Below are positions 16,955 to 26,038 of a stretch of DNA of 42,173 nucleotides, one piece after another. Position 1 is the first letter of the stretch, and every line of letters begins with the position of its first letter. Location: NCBI RefSeq assembly GCF_004327985.1, contig NZ_SJDL01000043.1:1-42173 (forward strand). The letters are read 5' to 3'. This stretch comes from Marinobacter halodurans. GTDB taxonomy: Bacteria; Pseudomonadota; Gammaproteobacteria; Pseudomonadales; Oleiphilaceae. Made by a program: the position numbers and the translations under genes. The notes under the pieces were generated by a model. That model was not told the DNA's origin, ran no database searches, and worked only from the letters and a program-made list of their open reading frames with translations.

Positions 16955-18162
16955 GCTTCTTCCAGACTGGCCGCCGCGTCCTTCTCGCGACGAAGCGAAC
17001 GCAGCATGAAGCTGAACGAGACCGCGGCACACGCGGCCATGGCCAACACCACCGCCAGCAGGGTGTGCGGCAGCAGGGCCGACAGGGCACTGATCGTCCC
17101 GGCAACGCCAAACTGGGCCGCCCCAAGCAGGGCCGCAGCCGTACCTCCGCTGGTCGGGAAGTACTCCATGAAGCAGGCCTGGATGTTCGGCGTGATGGCC
17201 CCCATGACGCCGATGGTCAGCATCATCGCCGCCAGAAACGCATAGATGGGCCAGTCGAAAGCTGCGGCAGCAACCAGGAGGGAGGCGCCCAGTCCCTGCA
17301 ACGCACTCGCCATCTGCAGCACGCGCAACGACGCCAGCCGGGACAACAGGGCCCGGTTGGCGAGGTTGACACAGAACATCGTCACGATGTTGGCGCCGAA
17401 CAGCAGCGCAAAGGCCTGCTCCGATTGGCCAAAGTGCTCCTGGTAGATGAACGACGCATGGGTGATGAACAGCATCATCACCGAGAACGACCCGATCTGC
17501 CAGAAGATGAACGGCAGCGCCTTCGTATTGCCAAGAACCGACGCATAACGTTTGAGGATACTGACGTCAGCCGACGATACGGACACCGACACCGGATCGC
17601 GGAACACGGTCCCCAGCAGGACCGGAACGACAAACACCGCGTACAGCGCCAGGAAGACAAAGATGACGTTCCAGGGACCGACGGCCAACAGGCCGCTTCC
17701 AATACTCGGTGCGATCCCGGGTGCGATGACCATAATCAGGCCGATCATGGAAAACAGCTTGGCCGCGTCCTGCCCGCTTACCCGATCGCGCACCAGCGCC
17801 GGTATCGACACCAGGACCCAGCCGGCTCCGACCGCCTGGATCGCCCGGCCCGCCAGGAACACCGACAGGGCATCGGTCAACGCCAACCACAGGCTGGCCG
17901 CCGCAAAGATGGCCAGCCCGGACATCAGGATCACCTTGCGACCGTAGCGGTCAGAGAGTGCCCCACCGATCAGTTGACCCAAGGCGAGGGAGAAAATGTA
18001 GACCGACACGCTCAGTGACACCTGCTGGGTGGAGACCCCCAGCGAATCCGCGATATCGGGGAACGCCGGCAGATAGGTATCCACCGAGAAGGGCCCGAGC
18101 ATCATGGTCGACGCCAGCGCAAAAATGAGTGAAAAGCGAACGTGCGGTTCCGTCTTCGACAT
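16951..18162 (-). CDS. Bcr/CflA-type MFS drug exporter
   Basis: Proton-coupled inner-membrane efflux protein of 403 residues with about 12 hydrophobic helices. The cytoplasmic loop 2-3 motif 'GQLIGGALSDRYGRK' and the N-terminal 'MMLGPFSVDTYLPAFP' are hallmarks of the Bcr/CflA subfamily (E. coli Bcr, 396 residues). The stop overlaps the cupin start (ATGA). The leader 18163-18250 is AT-rich for this genome and probably holds the promoter. Substrate unknown; family members export bicyclomycin, chloramphenicol or sulfonamides. Confidence 0.9.
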   Translation of the reverse strand: MSKTEPHVRFSLIFALASTMMLGPFSVDTYLPAFPDIADSLGVSTQQVSLSVSVYIFSLALGQLIGGALSDRYGRKVILMSGLAIFAAASLWLALTDALSVFLAGRAIQAVGAGWVLVSIPALVRDRVSGQDAAKLFSMIGLIMVIAPGIAPSIGSGLLAVGPWNVIFVFLALYAVFVVPVLLGTVFRDPVSVSVSSADVSILKRYASVLGNTKALPFIFWQIGSFSVMMLFITHASFIYQEHFGQSEQAFALLFGANIVTMFCVNLANRALLSRLASLRVLQMASALQGLGASLLVAAAAFDWPIYAFLAAMMLTIGVMGAITPNIQACFMEYFPTSGGTAAALLGAAQFGVAGTISALSALLPHTLLAVVLAMAACAAVSFSFMLRSLRREKDAAASLEEA

Positions 18163-18304
18163 GCGACATCCAGTTCAGCGGGATACGATGATCAATTGCG
18201 TGACTATAAATTGGTTCGCTAACGACATAAATTGAGAAAAATGCTTACTATCAATCCGATAACATCCATGTACGGCATTGGAAGGACTTACGGAGGGATC
18301 CGGA

Positions 18305-18382
18305 TCAGGCCGGCATCAGTTTTTCCAGGGTCCGGCGTGCCTCCTTTGCAGCCTCACGACCGGACTCAACGTGAGCCCTCAT
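18305..18382 (-). CDS. Possible 25-residue micro-ORF downstream of nitroreductase
   Basis: ATG at 18382 with AAGGGA 9 nt upstream opens a 25-codon frame rich in Ala, Arg and Glu (MRAHVESGREAAKEAR...) that would form one charged helix. It starts 17 bp after the nitroreductase stop, so it could be a small co-transcribed protein or chance. No homology recognised. Confidence 0.2.
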   Translation of the reverse strand: MRAHVESGREAAKEARRTLEKLMPA

Positions 18383-18399
18383 GATGGCCCGTTCCCTTA

Positions 18400-19035
18400 T
18401 CAGCCAACGGGCTGGATGGTCCGCTCCCGCGGCCAGCGCACTTTCTTCATCCCGGCCAGCCAGTCCGTCGACGTATCCCGGTATCCCAGTGCCACCAGGA
18501 CGACGCCGTGCAATCCCCGATCACGGAGACCGAGCACCGCATCCAGCGCGACGGGATCGAAGCCCTCCATCGGGGAGGCATCGACCAGCTCCAACGCCGC
18601 CGCACTCAGGACGGTTCCCAGGCCAATGTACGCCTGCCGGGCCGCCCATTCGACATTCTGGTCGGGGGTGCGCTGGCGCAGGGTGCCCTTGATCATGTCC
18701 CGATACCCGGCCAGATCGGTCGGATCCATGTCCCGCTCACTGGCTATCCGGTGAATCAGTTCGTCCACATGCGTTTCCTCGACCGGATCCCAGGCCGCGA
18801 AAACCAGCAAGTGGGAGCATTCGGTGATCTGCGGTTGATCCCCCGCCCTCTCACGGATGGTCGCCTTCAGGGCCGGATCGTCGATGACCAGCACAGTATA
18901 GGGCTGGAGCCCGAAGGACGACGGCGCCAGGTGGATGGCGTCGAGGATGCGCTCCAGCTTTTCAGCAGGCACCATTTGACCATTCATGCGTTTGGCGGCG
19001 TAGCGCCAGTTCAAGGCCTCGTTCAGCATGGACAT
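18400..19035 (-). CDS. NAD(P)H-dependent nitroreductase (NfsB-like)
   Basis: FMN-dependent oxidoreductase of about 211 residues that reduces nitroaromatics or quinones. The N-terminus 'ALNWRYAAKRMNGQ' and the following 'ILDAIHLAPSSFGLQPYTVL' are the FMN-binding signature of the NfsB/FRase I group, and 'YIGLGTVLSAAALELVDASP' is the second conserved block. I choose ATG 19035 because GAGAGG lies 7 nt upstream; an in-frame ATG at 19050 has no SD and ATG 19029 is also possible. It is downstream of and co-directional with the EamA gene, about 25 bp away, so the two probably form an operon repressed by the divergent MarR protein. Confidence 0.88.
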   Translation of the reverse strand: MSMLNEALNWRYAAKRMNGQMVPAEKLERILDAIHLAPSSFGLQPYTVLVIDDPALKATIRERAGDQPQITECSHLLVFAAWDPVEETHVDELIHRIASERDMDPTDLAGYRDMIKGTLRQRTPDQNVEWAARQAYIGLGTVLSAAALELVDASPMEGFDPVALDAVLGLRDRGLHGVVLVALGYRDTSTDWLAGMKKVRWPRERTIQPVG

Positions 19036-19060
19036 CGTTATACCTCTCATGGGTGTGTTA

Positions 19061-20014
19061 TCAGGAATTTGCGGTTGTCGCCGCGGGAGGCTGCGGCACC
19101 GACCGGCGGGCAGCCCGATGGAAGATCACGGTGCCGGCCGCCACCAGCGTGCCGGCCAGTGCCAGGTTCGGAGGGGTCGGCTCGCCCAGGGCCAGGACGG
19201 CAATCAGGGTCCCGACCACCGCGGCAACGGTCCCGATCTGGCTCAGGTAGACCGGCCCGGCCAGTTTCTGCAGTACGAAGTAGAAGAAGTAGAGGATTGA
19301 AAACACCCCGGTTTCGACACCGAGCAACACCGGCACCGTCGACGAGCGAAAAAGATCCCCGAACTGGCCGGCCTCTGTCGCCCACACAAACGGCAGCAGC
19401 GCCAACGCGGCGCCGATCAGCATGATCGCCGCCAGGAAGATCGGTGACGTGCCCACCGGCCAGCGCCGTGTCCGGTAGATGTTGCCCACCGCCAGGACCA
19501 CAGGCATCGCCAGGATCAGGACCGCCCAGGCCGGATCGCCGGTGCTGCTCCCCGCTTTTGACAGGGCGAGGATCACCCCGCCCACCAGCGCCAGCGATAC
19601 GCCCAGCAGACGCTGGATACGCAACGCCTCCATCCCCAGCAGGACCGCCATCACCCAGGTGATCAGGATGGGAAACGCGAAGCTCAGGGAGATAAAGCCG
19701 GCCCCCACATGCCTCACGGCGAGAAACCCCAGGGCATTGGGCAGGGCCAGCAGCACACCCGTCACCAGCGCGTATTCCAGGGTGCGCCGGTTGAAGGGCA
19801 TGGCCTGGCGCTGCAAAGCGGTCAATAGCATCAGGACGATGCCGGCACCCGCCAGGGCCACCATCAGGAACGTCAGCCGGGGCGCACCGGCGCCGTCCGC
19901 AAATTTGGCCATCATCAGGGAGAGGGCCAGAAAGGTACCGACCAGCAGCAGACAGCCGAAGGCATACAGCCCCTGCCGGTCACCCGCCTTGTGCGACTGC
20001 GAAGCCTTCGCCAT
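19061..20014 (-). CDS. DMT-superfamily transporter (EamA family)
   Basis: Ten-helix inner-membrane metabolite or drug exporter, about 317 residues, with two EamA repeats (roughly residues 20-150 and 165-300; 'LPNALGFLAVRHVGAGFISL' falls in the first). The start is ATGATG at 20017/20014 with GGAGG 4/7 nt upstream; I prefer 20014 for spacing. It is divergent from the MarR gene, and one of the three operator-like palindromes lies only 11 bp upstream of this start. The transported compound is unknown. Confidence 0.88.
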   Translation of the reverse strand: MAKASQSHKAGDRQGLYAFGCLLLVGTFLALSLMMAKFADGAGAPRLTFLMVALAGAGIVLMLLTALQRQAMPFNRRTLEYALVTGVLLALPNALGFLAVRHVGAGFISLSFAFPILITWVMAVLLGMEALRIQRLLGVSLALVGGVILALSKAGSSTGDPAWAVLILAMPVVLAVGNIYRTRRWPVGTSPIFLAAIMLIGAALALLPFVWATEAGQFGDLFRSSTVPVLLGVETGVFSILYFFYFVLQKLAGPVYLSQIGTVAAVVGTLIAVLALGEPTPPNLALAGTLVAAGTVIFHRAARRSVPQPPAATTANS

Positions 20015-20027
20015 CATTAACCTCCAG

Positions 20028-20045
20028 TATCTTGCCATCAAGATG
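20028..20045. promoter_or_regulatory. MarR-type operator 1
   Basis: TATCTTGCCATCAAGATG contains perfect ATCTTG/CAAGAT arms around CCAT. It is the copy nearest to the EamA start and would overlap its promoter or leader. It shares the consensus TATCTTnnCATCnAG with the copies at 20072 and 20094. Confidence 0.6.
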
Positions 20046-20071
20046 AAACGGCCAGGTAGCTCGACGTAAAG

Positions 20072-20089
20072 TATCTTTGCATCGAGATA
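20072..20089. promoter_or_regulatory. MarR-type operator 2
   Basis: TATCTTTGCATCGAGATA, an 18-bp imperfect palindrome, begins exactly 44 bp after operator 1 and 22 bp before operator 3, so all three lie on the same helix face. It sits in the middle of the EamA/MarR divergent promoter region. Confidence 0.6.
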
Positions 20090-20093
20090 AATT

Positions 20094-20111
20094 TATCTTA
20101 GCATCAAGGTA
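20094..20111. promoter_or_regulatory. MarR-type operator 3
   Basis: TATCTTAGCATCAAGGTA lies 12 bp upstream of the MarR start codon, where a bound dimer would block marR transcription (autorepression). It is the most degenerate of the three copies. Confidence 0.55.
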
Positions 20112-20123
20112 AAAAGAGGCGCA

Positions 20124-20618
20124 ATGAGTCGAGTGAAACTCGCCACCGAACAGTGGCAGAAGGAAATGCCGGAGCTGGACCTGCTCCCGATGGAACTGCT
20201 GGGCCGACTGGGGAGCGCGGCACGCCTGATCACCCGGGACTACCTGGAGCCCTTCTTCAAGTCACACGGGCTGCACCAGGGCGAGTTCGATGTGCTGGCG
20301 ACTTTACGGCGCTCCGGCAAGCCCTATGCCTTGGGGCCGACGCAGCTGTTCGAGGCGCTAATGATTTCCTCGGGCGGGATGACCAACCGGCTCGACCGGC
20401 TGGAGAAGGCCGGACTGATCCGCCGCTCCCCCAACCCCGAAGACCGGCGCGGCATGCTGGTCACACTGACCGACGACGGCCTGTCACTGATCAACCGGAT
20501 CATGCCGCTGCATGTGGAGAACGAGGCGCAGGCGCTGGCTGGACTGACCCAACAGGAACAGACCCAGCTCAATGAGCTGCTGGGCAAACTGATCGAAGGG
20601 CTGGACAGGGTCGACTAG
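20124..20618 (+). CDS. MarR-family transcriptional regulator
   Basis: Winged-helix dimeric regulator, 164 residues. The DNA-recognition helix and wing are 'MISSGGMTNRLDRLEKAGLI' followed by 'RRSPNPEDRRGMLVTLTDDG', the classic MarR signature (DxRG). Start ATG 20124 has AGAGG 7 nt upstream. It is divergent from the EamA/nitroreductase genes, and three matching palindromes lie between them, so I infer that it represses that operon and itself. Its stop overlaps the convergent Lrp gene's stop by 4 bp through a shared CTAG. Confidence 0.92.
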   Translation: MSRVKLATEQWQKEMPELDLLPMELLGRLGSAARLITRDYLEPFFKSHGLHQGEFDVLATLRRSGKPYALGPTQLFEALMISSGGMTNRLDRLEKAGLIRRSPNPEDRRGMLVTLTDDGLSLINRIMPLHVENEAQALAGLTQQEQTQLNELLGKLIEGLDRVD

Positions 20619-21043
20619 CGCCGGAACTTCGTCTCCAGCACGACGGCCGAGTTGGTGCGTTCGACTCCCTCCAGGTTGCCGATTTCATCGAGCACGGTAC
20701 TGAGTTCTTCCAGGGACTGGGCCTGGACGATGGCGATCAGGTCGTATTCGCCGCTGACCGAAAACAACTGGGCGACATGGTGGATCTGCTCCAGCGCGGA
20801 ATTGGTCCGGGCCGTCAGCTTCTGGCGCACCTTGATCGAGACGTGCGCCTCCACCTGGTTTTCCGAGTAGGCGCGGCCCACCTCCAGTGAGTATCCCTTG
20901 ATGACGCCGCTGGATTCGAGCCGGGCAATCCGGTTCTGCACCGTCGAACGGGACAGGCCCAGGGAGCGGGCCAGGTCGGACACGCTCGTACGCGCGTTCT
21001 GGCGCAGCAGCATAAGCAACTTCTGGTCCTGCGGACTGATCAT
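20615..21043 (-). CDS. Lrp/AsnC-family regulator
   Basis: 142-residue feast/famine regulator. It has an N-terminal helix-turn-helix ('SVSDLARSLGLSRSTVQNRI', about residues 18-37) and a C-terminal RAM ligand-binding domain ('VSGEYDLIAIVQAQSLEELS'). I chose ATG 21043 because the family always begins a few residues before the first helix (here MISPQDQKLL); longer frames exist upstream but do not fit. It is divergent from the aminotransferase/astA genes and is probably their amino-acid-responsive regulator. Confidence 0.9.
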   Translation of the reverse strand: MISPQDQKLLMLLRQNARTSVSDLARSLGLSRSTVQNRIARLESSGVIKGYSLEVGRAYSENQVEAHVSIKVRQKLTARTNSALEQIHHVAQLFSVSGEYDLIAIVQAQSLEELSTVLDEIGNLEGVERTNSAVVLETKFRR

Positions 21044-21204
21044 AACGCCATTACCTGCCACAATTCGCCATATTCCCTCATCAATTTGACAGATTCTCCC
21101 ACTGATTCGCCCATTTTGAAACTGCAAAATGACATTGGGCCCATCCATAATGAAGCCAGCTCTTTGGGGGAGCGCCTGAACTTCGTTCCCGAATTCCCTG
21201 ATAA

Positions 21205-22440
<1,236 letters not shown>

Positions 22441-22460
22441 CCCGACGCGGAGGACGCGCC

Positions 22461-23585
22461 ATGATCATTCGCCCGATCGCTCACAAAGACCTGGACGCCC
22501 TGGCCTGTATCGCCCGGGAGTCCGGCCCCGGCTTCACGTCCCTGGTGGACGACCGCGAGTTCCTGACCGCCAAGATCCAGCACTCGATCGACAGCTTCAA
22601 CCGCGACGTTGTCGAACCCGGTGACGAAGGCTACCTGTTCGTGCTGGAGGATCCGGACACCGGAGACATTCTGGGCACCACCGGGATTGAAGCGTCCGTC
22701 GGACTGGACAGCCCGCTCTACCATTACCACAAGAGTCAGGTGGTCCATCATTCCCGGGAGTTGGGACTGTTCAAGCGCGTCGACGTGCTGAACATGTGCA
22801 ACCACTACACCGGCTGCTCGGAAATCTGCACGCTGTATCTGCGCCCCCAGTTCCGTCGTCCGGGTGCGGGCAAACTGTTGTCCAAGGTCCGCTTCCTGTT
22901 CATGGCCCAGCATCCGGAACGCTTTGCCGACACCATCATCGCCGAGATGCGCGGTGTTTCCAGCGACCGCGGCGAGTCACCGTTCTGGAACTGGTTGCGT
23001 CAGCATTTCGTGGACCTGGAGTTCGCCCAGGTAACACAGCTGGTGGGCGCCGGCAACAACGGCTTCATTGCCGAGCTGATGCCCAAGTATCCGCTCTACA
23101 CCCACCTGCTGAGCCCCGAGGCCCAGGCGGTGATCGGCGAAGTGCACGACAAGACCCGCCCGGCCCTGAAAATGCTGGAGGCCGAAGGTTTCCGCCACAA
23201 GGGCTACGTGGACCTGTTCGATGCCGGACCCACCGTCGAAGCGGAACGGGACCAGATCCGCAGCGTGGCCCGCTCGAGCGAATGCACGGTTCAGGTGGTC
23301 CAGGCGGACACGCCGGTCCTGCAACATGGCGGTGATCGGCTGTTGATCGCCAATACGCAGGTGGCCGGATTCCGCGCCACACTGACAGAACGGGCGATCC
23401 ACCATCCCCAGCCTGGCATTCTCCAGGTGCCGGCCGACCTGGCCCGCGCCCTGGATCTGGAAGACGGCGCCCGGGCCCGCTGCGTGCGGCTGGCTGCGGC
23501 AAGCAACAAGACACAGGGCGATGCGTCCTCGACAGGCGACGCATCACAGGCCCAACCTCAACAGGAGCTTCGATATGCACTCTGA
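22461..23585 (+). CDS. astA: Arginine N-succinyltransferase
   Basis: First enzyme of the AST arginine-degradation pathway: transfers succinyl from succinyl-CoA to the arginine alpha-amino group. The N-terminus 'MIIRPIAHKDLDALACIARE' and the block 'ICTLYLRPQFRRPGAGKLLS' (acyl-CoA-binding GNAT-like P loop) are diagnostic. At 374 residues it is about 30 longer than E. coli AstA (344); the excess is a low-complexity, Ser/Gln/Ala-rich tail (after about residue 345), which also carries the SD of the next gene. It overlaps the DUF1338 gene by 11 bp. astB, astD and astE are not in the window. Confidence 0.93.
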   Translation: MIIRPIAHKDLDALACIARESGPGFTSLVDDREFLTAKIQHSIDSFNRDVVEPGDEGYLFVLEDPDTGDILGTTGIEASVGLDSPLYHYHKSQVVHHSRELGLFKRVDVLNMCNHYTGCSEICTLYLRPQFRRPGAGKLLSKVRFLFMAQHPERFADTIIAEMRGVSSDRGESPFWNWLRQHFVDLEFAQVTQLVGAGNNGFIAELMPKYPLYTHLLSPEAQAVIGEVHDKTRPALKMLEAEGFRHKGYVDLFDAGPTVEAERDQIRSVARSSECTVQVVQADTPVLQHGGDRLLIANTQVAGFRATLTERAIHHPQPGILQVPADLARALDLEDGARARCVRLAAASNKTQGDASSTGDASQAQPQQELRYAL

Positions 23586-24381
23586 TCGCGACACCCTTTT
23601 CCGGAAACTCTGGGACAACTACCGCGAGGTGACGCCATCGGCCGAGGAAATACACCGCCTGCTGGGCGGCACCCAGGGCAAGGAGATCATCAACGATCAC
23701 ATCGCCCTGCGGACCTTCAACCTGGAGAAGGTGAACCTGGACAAACTGGCGGCGCACTTCCTGGCGCTGGGCTACAAGGAAGGCCAGGAATATCATTTCG
23801 AAGCCAAGAAGCTCTACGCCAAACACTACGAGCACGAGGATCCGACCGCGCCCAAGGTGTTCATCTCCGAACTGCTGGTCGAGAAGTTCTCGCCGGAACT
23901 GCAGGCCACGGTGAAAGACCTGGTGGACAAGGTGGACCCGCAAGCGGTGACCGCCGACAACTTCCTCTATTCCGGCACCCACTGGAAAGTGGATTACGCC
24001 ACCTACAAGCGGCTGCTGGCCGAGAGCGAGTACGCCGCGTGGGTTGCGGCCTGGGGTTATCGCGCCAACCACTTCACGGTCAACGTCAACCAGTTGGAGA
24101 AATTCCGCACGGTTGAGGAGATCAACCAGACGCTGAAGGACGCCGGCTACACCATCAACAGCTCGGGTGGCGAAGTGAAAGGCTCCCCGGAAGCCCTGCT
24201 GGAGCAGTCCTCCACCATGGCGGACCGGGTTGAGGTGCGGTTCAGCGATCGCACCGAGGTCATCCCCAGTTGCTTCTATGAGTTTGCCCGCCGCTATCCC
24301 AAGCCGGACGGCCAGCTCTACAGCGGCTTTGTTGCCGCGTCGGCGGACAAGATCTTCGAGAGCACCGACGCCGGGATGTGA
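23575..24381 (+). CDS. DUF1338 family protein (2-oxoadipate dioxygenase/decarboxylase-like)
   Basis: 268-residue member of the DUF1338 family, whose characterised member HglS is a non-haem Fe(II) 2-oxoacid dioxygenase of lysine catabolism. Candidate metal ligands are His42 ('NDHIALRTF'), His166 ('ANHFTVNVN') and Glu236 ('CFYEFARR'), similar in order to the H-H-E triad of HglS. The protein is much shorter than HglS (~460), so the substrate may differ; its tight coupling to astA (11-bp overlap, AGGAG at 23562-23566) points to amino-acid catabolism. The start at 23575 is fixed by that SD. Confidence 0.82.
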   Translation: MHSDRDTLFRKLWDNYREVTPSAEEIHRLLGGTQGKEIINDHIALRTFNLEKVNLDKLAAHFLALGYKEGQEYHFEAKKLYAKHYEHEDPTAPKVFISELLVEKFSPELQATVKDLVDKVDPQAVTADNFLYSGTHWKVDYATYKRLLAESEYAAWVAAWGYRANHFTVNVNQLEKFRTVEEINQTLKDAGYTINSSGGEVKGSPEALLEQSSTMADRVEVRFSDRTEVIPSCFYEFARRYPKPDGQLYSGFVAASADKIFESTDAGM

Positions 24382-24397
24382 TCATTCCGGCCAACGA

Positions 24398-24423
24398 AAA
24401 ATGGGGCTCGAGAGCCCCATTTT
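24398..24423. terminator. Bidirectional intrinsic terminator
   Basis: AAAATGGGGCTC, a 2-nt GA loop and GAGCCCCATTTT form a hairpin with A/T tails on both sides. It separates the convergent DUF1338 and PEP-CTERM genes and can serve both. Confidence 0.8.
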
Positions 24424-24441
24424 CACTTACAACTCAGTACA

Positions 24442-25137
24442 TTACACCTTACGACGCCGTGACAGGCCGACGCCCGCCAGGCCGAGGCCCAGCAGAGCCA
24501 CCGTCGCCGGCTCCGGTACGGAAGCCGTCGAGATGCTGGCGATGGAGTAATCGCTCTGGTTGTTACAGCTGCCGGTACCGCACACGCCGGCAGCCGCGCC
24601 AAACTCGATGGAAGACAGCAGCGAGCTACCGAACAGGGCCCCCAGATTCACGGTGCCGGCTGTCGCGCTGGTCGCTTCACTGGCACCCAGGATCAGGGAA
24701 GTGCTATCCACACCATCGATGAACAGCGTCAGATCCGTATCGGTTGCGCTGGAGTAGATGTTGGTCAGCACGGCGGTGCTGGTGGTGGTGGTACCGAAGA
24801 AAGTGGCGGTGATCGTCGCCACTTCCTGGTAATCGCCAAACTCGGGACCGTCATAGAGAAACGCCAGTGTGGTACCGGACAGGATGAAACCGGAGGATGA
24901 TGTTCCGGTGACCGTCTGGCCGATGTCAATCTCATTACCGCTGGCACCGCCGGTAACGCCGGCGCCGTCCACGCCGTTCACGGTTTTCAGCCCCAGACTG
25001 CCGCCAGTGGCCGCGAAGGTGAGACCACCACCAGATCCTGACACGATGTCCGATGCATCAATGAGGGCTGCCGAGGCAGGGCCGGCCAGCAGGCCAGAAC
25101 AAACCACTGCCGCGGCAATTTGCGCACGCAATTTCAT
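24442..25137 (-). CDS. PEP-CTERM sorting-domain surface protein
   Basis: 231 residues, exported. A signal peptide (residues 1-23, ending ASAA) is followed by a Gly/Ser/Thr-rich, beta-type mature region with one short disulfide candidate ('VCGTGSCNN'). The C-terminus is a canonical PEP-CTERM signal: VPEP, a hydrophobic helix with LLGLGLAGVGL, and a basic RRRK tail. Such proteins are processed by exosortase (EpsH-type) and usually belong to exopolysaccharide or biofilm matrix systems; no exosortase is in this window. SD AAGGAG is 7 nt before ATG 25137. A candidate sigma-54 promoter lies at the right distance upstream. Function of the mature domain is unknown. Confidence 0.9.
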   Translation of the reverse strand: MKLRAQIAAAVVCSGLLAGPASAALIDASDIVSGSGGGLTFAATGGSLGLKTVNGVDGAGVTGGASGNEIDIGQTVTGTSSSGFILSGTTLAFLYDGPEFGDYQEVATITATFFGTTTTSTAVLTNIYSSATDTDLTLFIDGVDSTSLILGASEATSATAGTVNLGALFGSSLLSSIEFGAAAGVCGTGSCNNQSDYSIASISTASVPEPATVALLGLGLAGVGLSRRRKV

Positions 25138-25176
25138 AGTTCAACTCCTTCCTGAAAACGGGATTCGGCGTTCTGT

Positions 25177-25194
25177 ATGCGAATCCGGTGCCAA
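25177..25194 (-). promoter_or_regulatory. Candidate sigma-54 (-24/-12) promoter of the PEP-CTERM gene
   Basis: On the minus strand TTGGCACCGGATTCGCAT carries GG and GC separated by exactly 10 bases, close to the RpoN consensus TTGGCACN5TTGCW, with one mismatch in the -12 block. Transcription would begin near 25166, leaving a ~29-nt leader that contains the SD. PEP-CTERM genes in other bacteria are known to be under RpoN and the PrsK/PrsR two-component system. Confidence 0.55.
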
Positions 25195-25468
25195 CAATCC
25201 ATCTCACTGATTTGAAAGAATTTAATTATCCGGGTTTGTTCAAGATGTAAACAATTCCGACATCACACCTGACGACACAACGACCATATACCCACCCCGT
25301 TTCCGGAATGAGTGAGCATCCGTTTTCGCCGGTAAGGACCTGGCGAAACGACAGGGGGAGCGCAATACTGGGTCATAGGGGCCATCATCAACTGAATCCA
25401 CCCCCTCACCTTCGTTCAACGACCTGTTAACCCGATGGAACAGCCAACAAAGTACTCGACGGTCAGCT
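25195..25468. other. AT-richer intergenic region, possible enhancer site
   Basis: Between the sigma-54-type promoter and the Mut7-C gene. On the minus strand GTTTACATCTTGAACAAAC (around 25228-25250) has weak dyad symmetry and sits at a distance usual for an RpoN activator site. Nothing else recognisable; no ORF with a good SD. Confidence 0.25.
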
Positions 25469-26038
25469 ATGGCTAGAACGAAAACACCCTGGATTGAAGG
25501 CGCCCTCTGCCCCCTGGAGACACCACGCTTCCTGTGCGATGAAATGCTGCGGGGATTTGGCGAATGGCTGCGGGTGGCCGGCTACGACACCATCTCGCCC
25601 AATAGCGGGACCCGCGATCGCGATGTCCTGGAAACGGCCATCGACGACAATCGCTGGCTGATTACCCGGGATCGGGAGCTACTGCTGCATCGCAATGCGC
25701 CCCAGTACGTGCTGTTGCTGGAAAGCAACGGCATGGAATCCAACTTCCGGGAATTGACCCGACGGCTCAACCTGGACTGGCTGCACGCGCCCTTTTCCCG
25801 GTGCAAACGCTGCAACACGCCACTGCAACCCGGCCCATTGCCCGGCGACACGCCAGAGATCAACGACAAGCGGGTGTTCTGCCACTGCCCGGGCTGCAAA
25901 CACGTCTACTGGGAAGGCAGCCACGTCCGCCGGATGCGCGGCAAGCTGCTGCGCTTCAATCGCTGGCGTTACCCCCGGCGCTTCCTGCCGGCGACCAGCC
26001 CGCTTAACGGGGTACTGCCGCGTTACCTGCCGGAGTAG
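25469..26038 (+). CDS. Mut7-C RNAse-domain protein (PIN-like)
   Basis: 189-residue protein of the Mut7-C family: an N-terminal PIN-like nuclease core with acidic residues in order (Asp24 in 'FLCDEML', Asp residues in 'GTRDRDVLETA', Asp67 in 'LITRDREL'), then a zinc ribbon ('CKRC' near 110 and 'CHCPGC' near 145). Family members are predicted ribonucleases related to the C-terminal domain of C. elegans Mut-7; bacterial function is not established. The start ATG 25469 lacks a strong SD. The gene overlaps tail-to-tail by 16 bp with the gamma-glutamylcyclotransferase-like gene. Confidence 0.85.
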   Translation: MARTKTPWIEGALCPLETPRFLCDEMLRGFGEWLRVAGYDTISPNSGTRDRDVLETAIDDNRWLITRDRELLLHRNAPQYVLLLESNGMESNFRELTRRLNLDWLHAPFSRCKRCNTPLQPGPLPGDTPEINDKRVFCHCPGCKHVYWEGSHVRRMRGKLLRFNRWRYPRRFLPATSPLNGVLPRYLPE

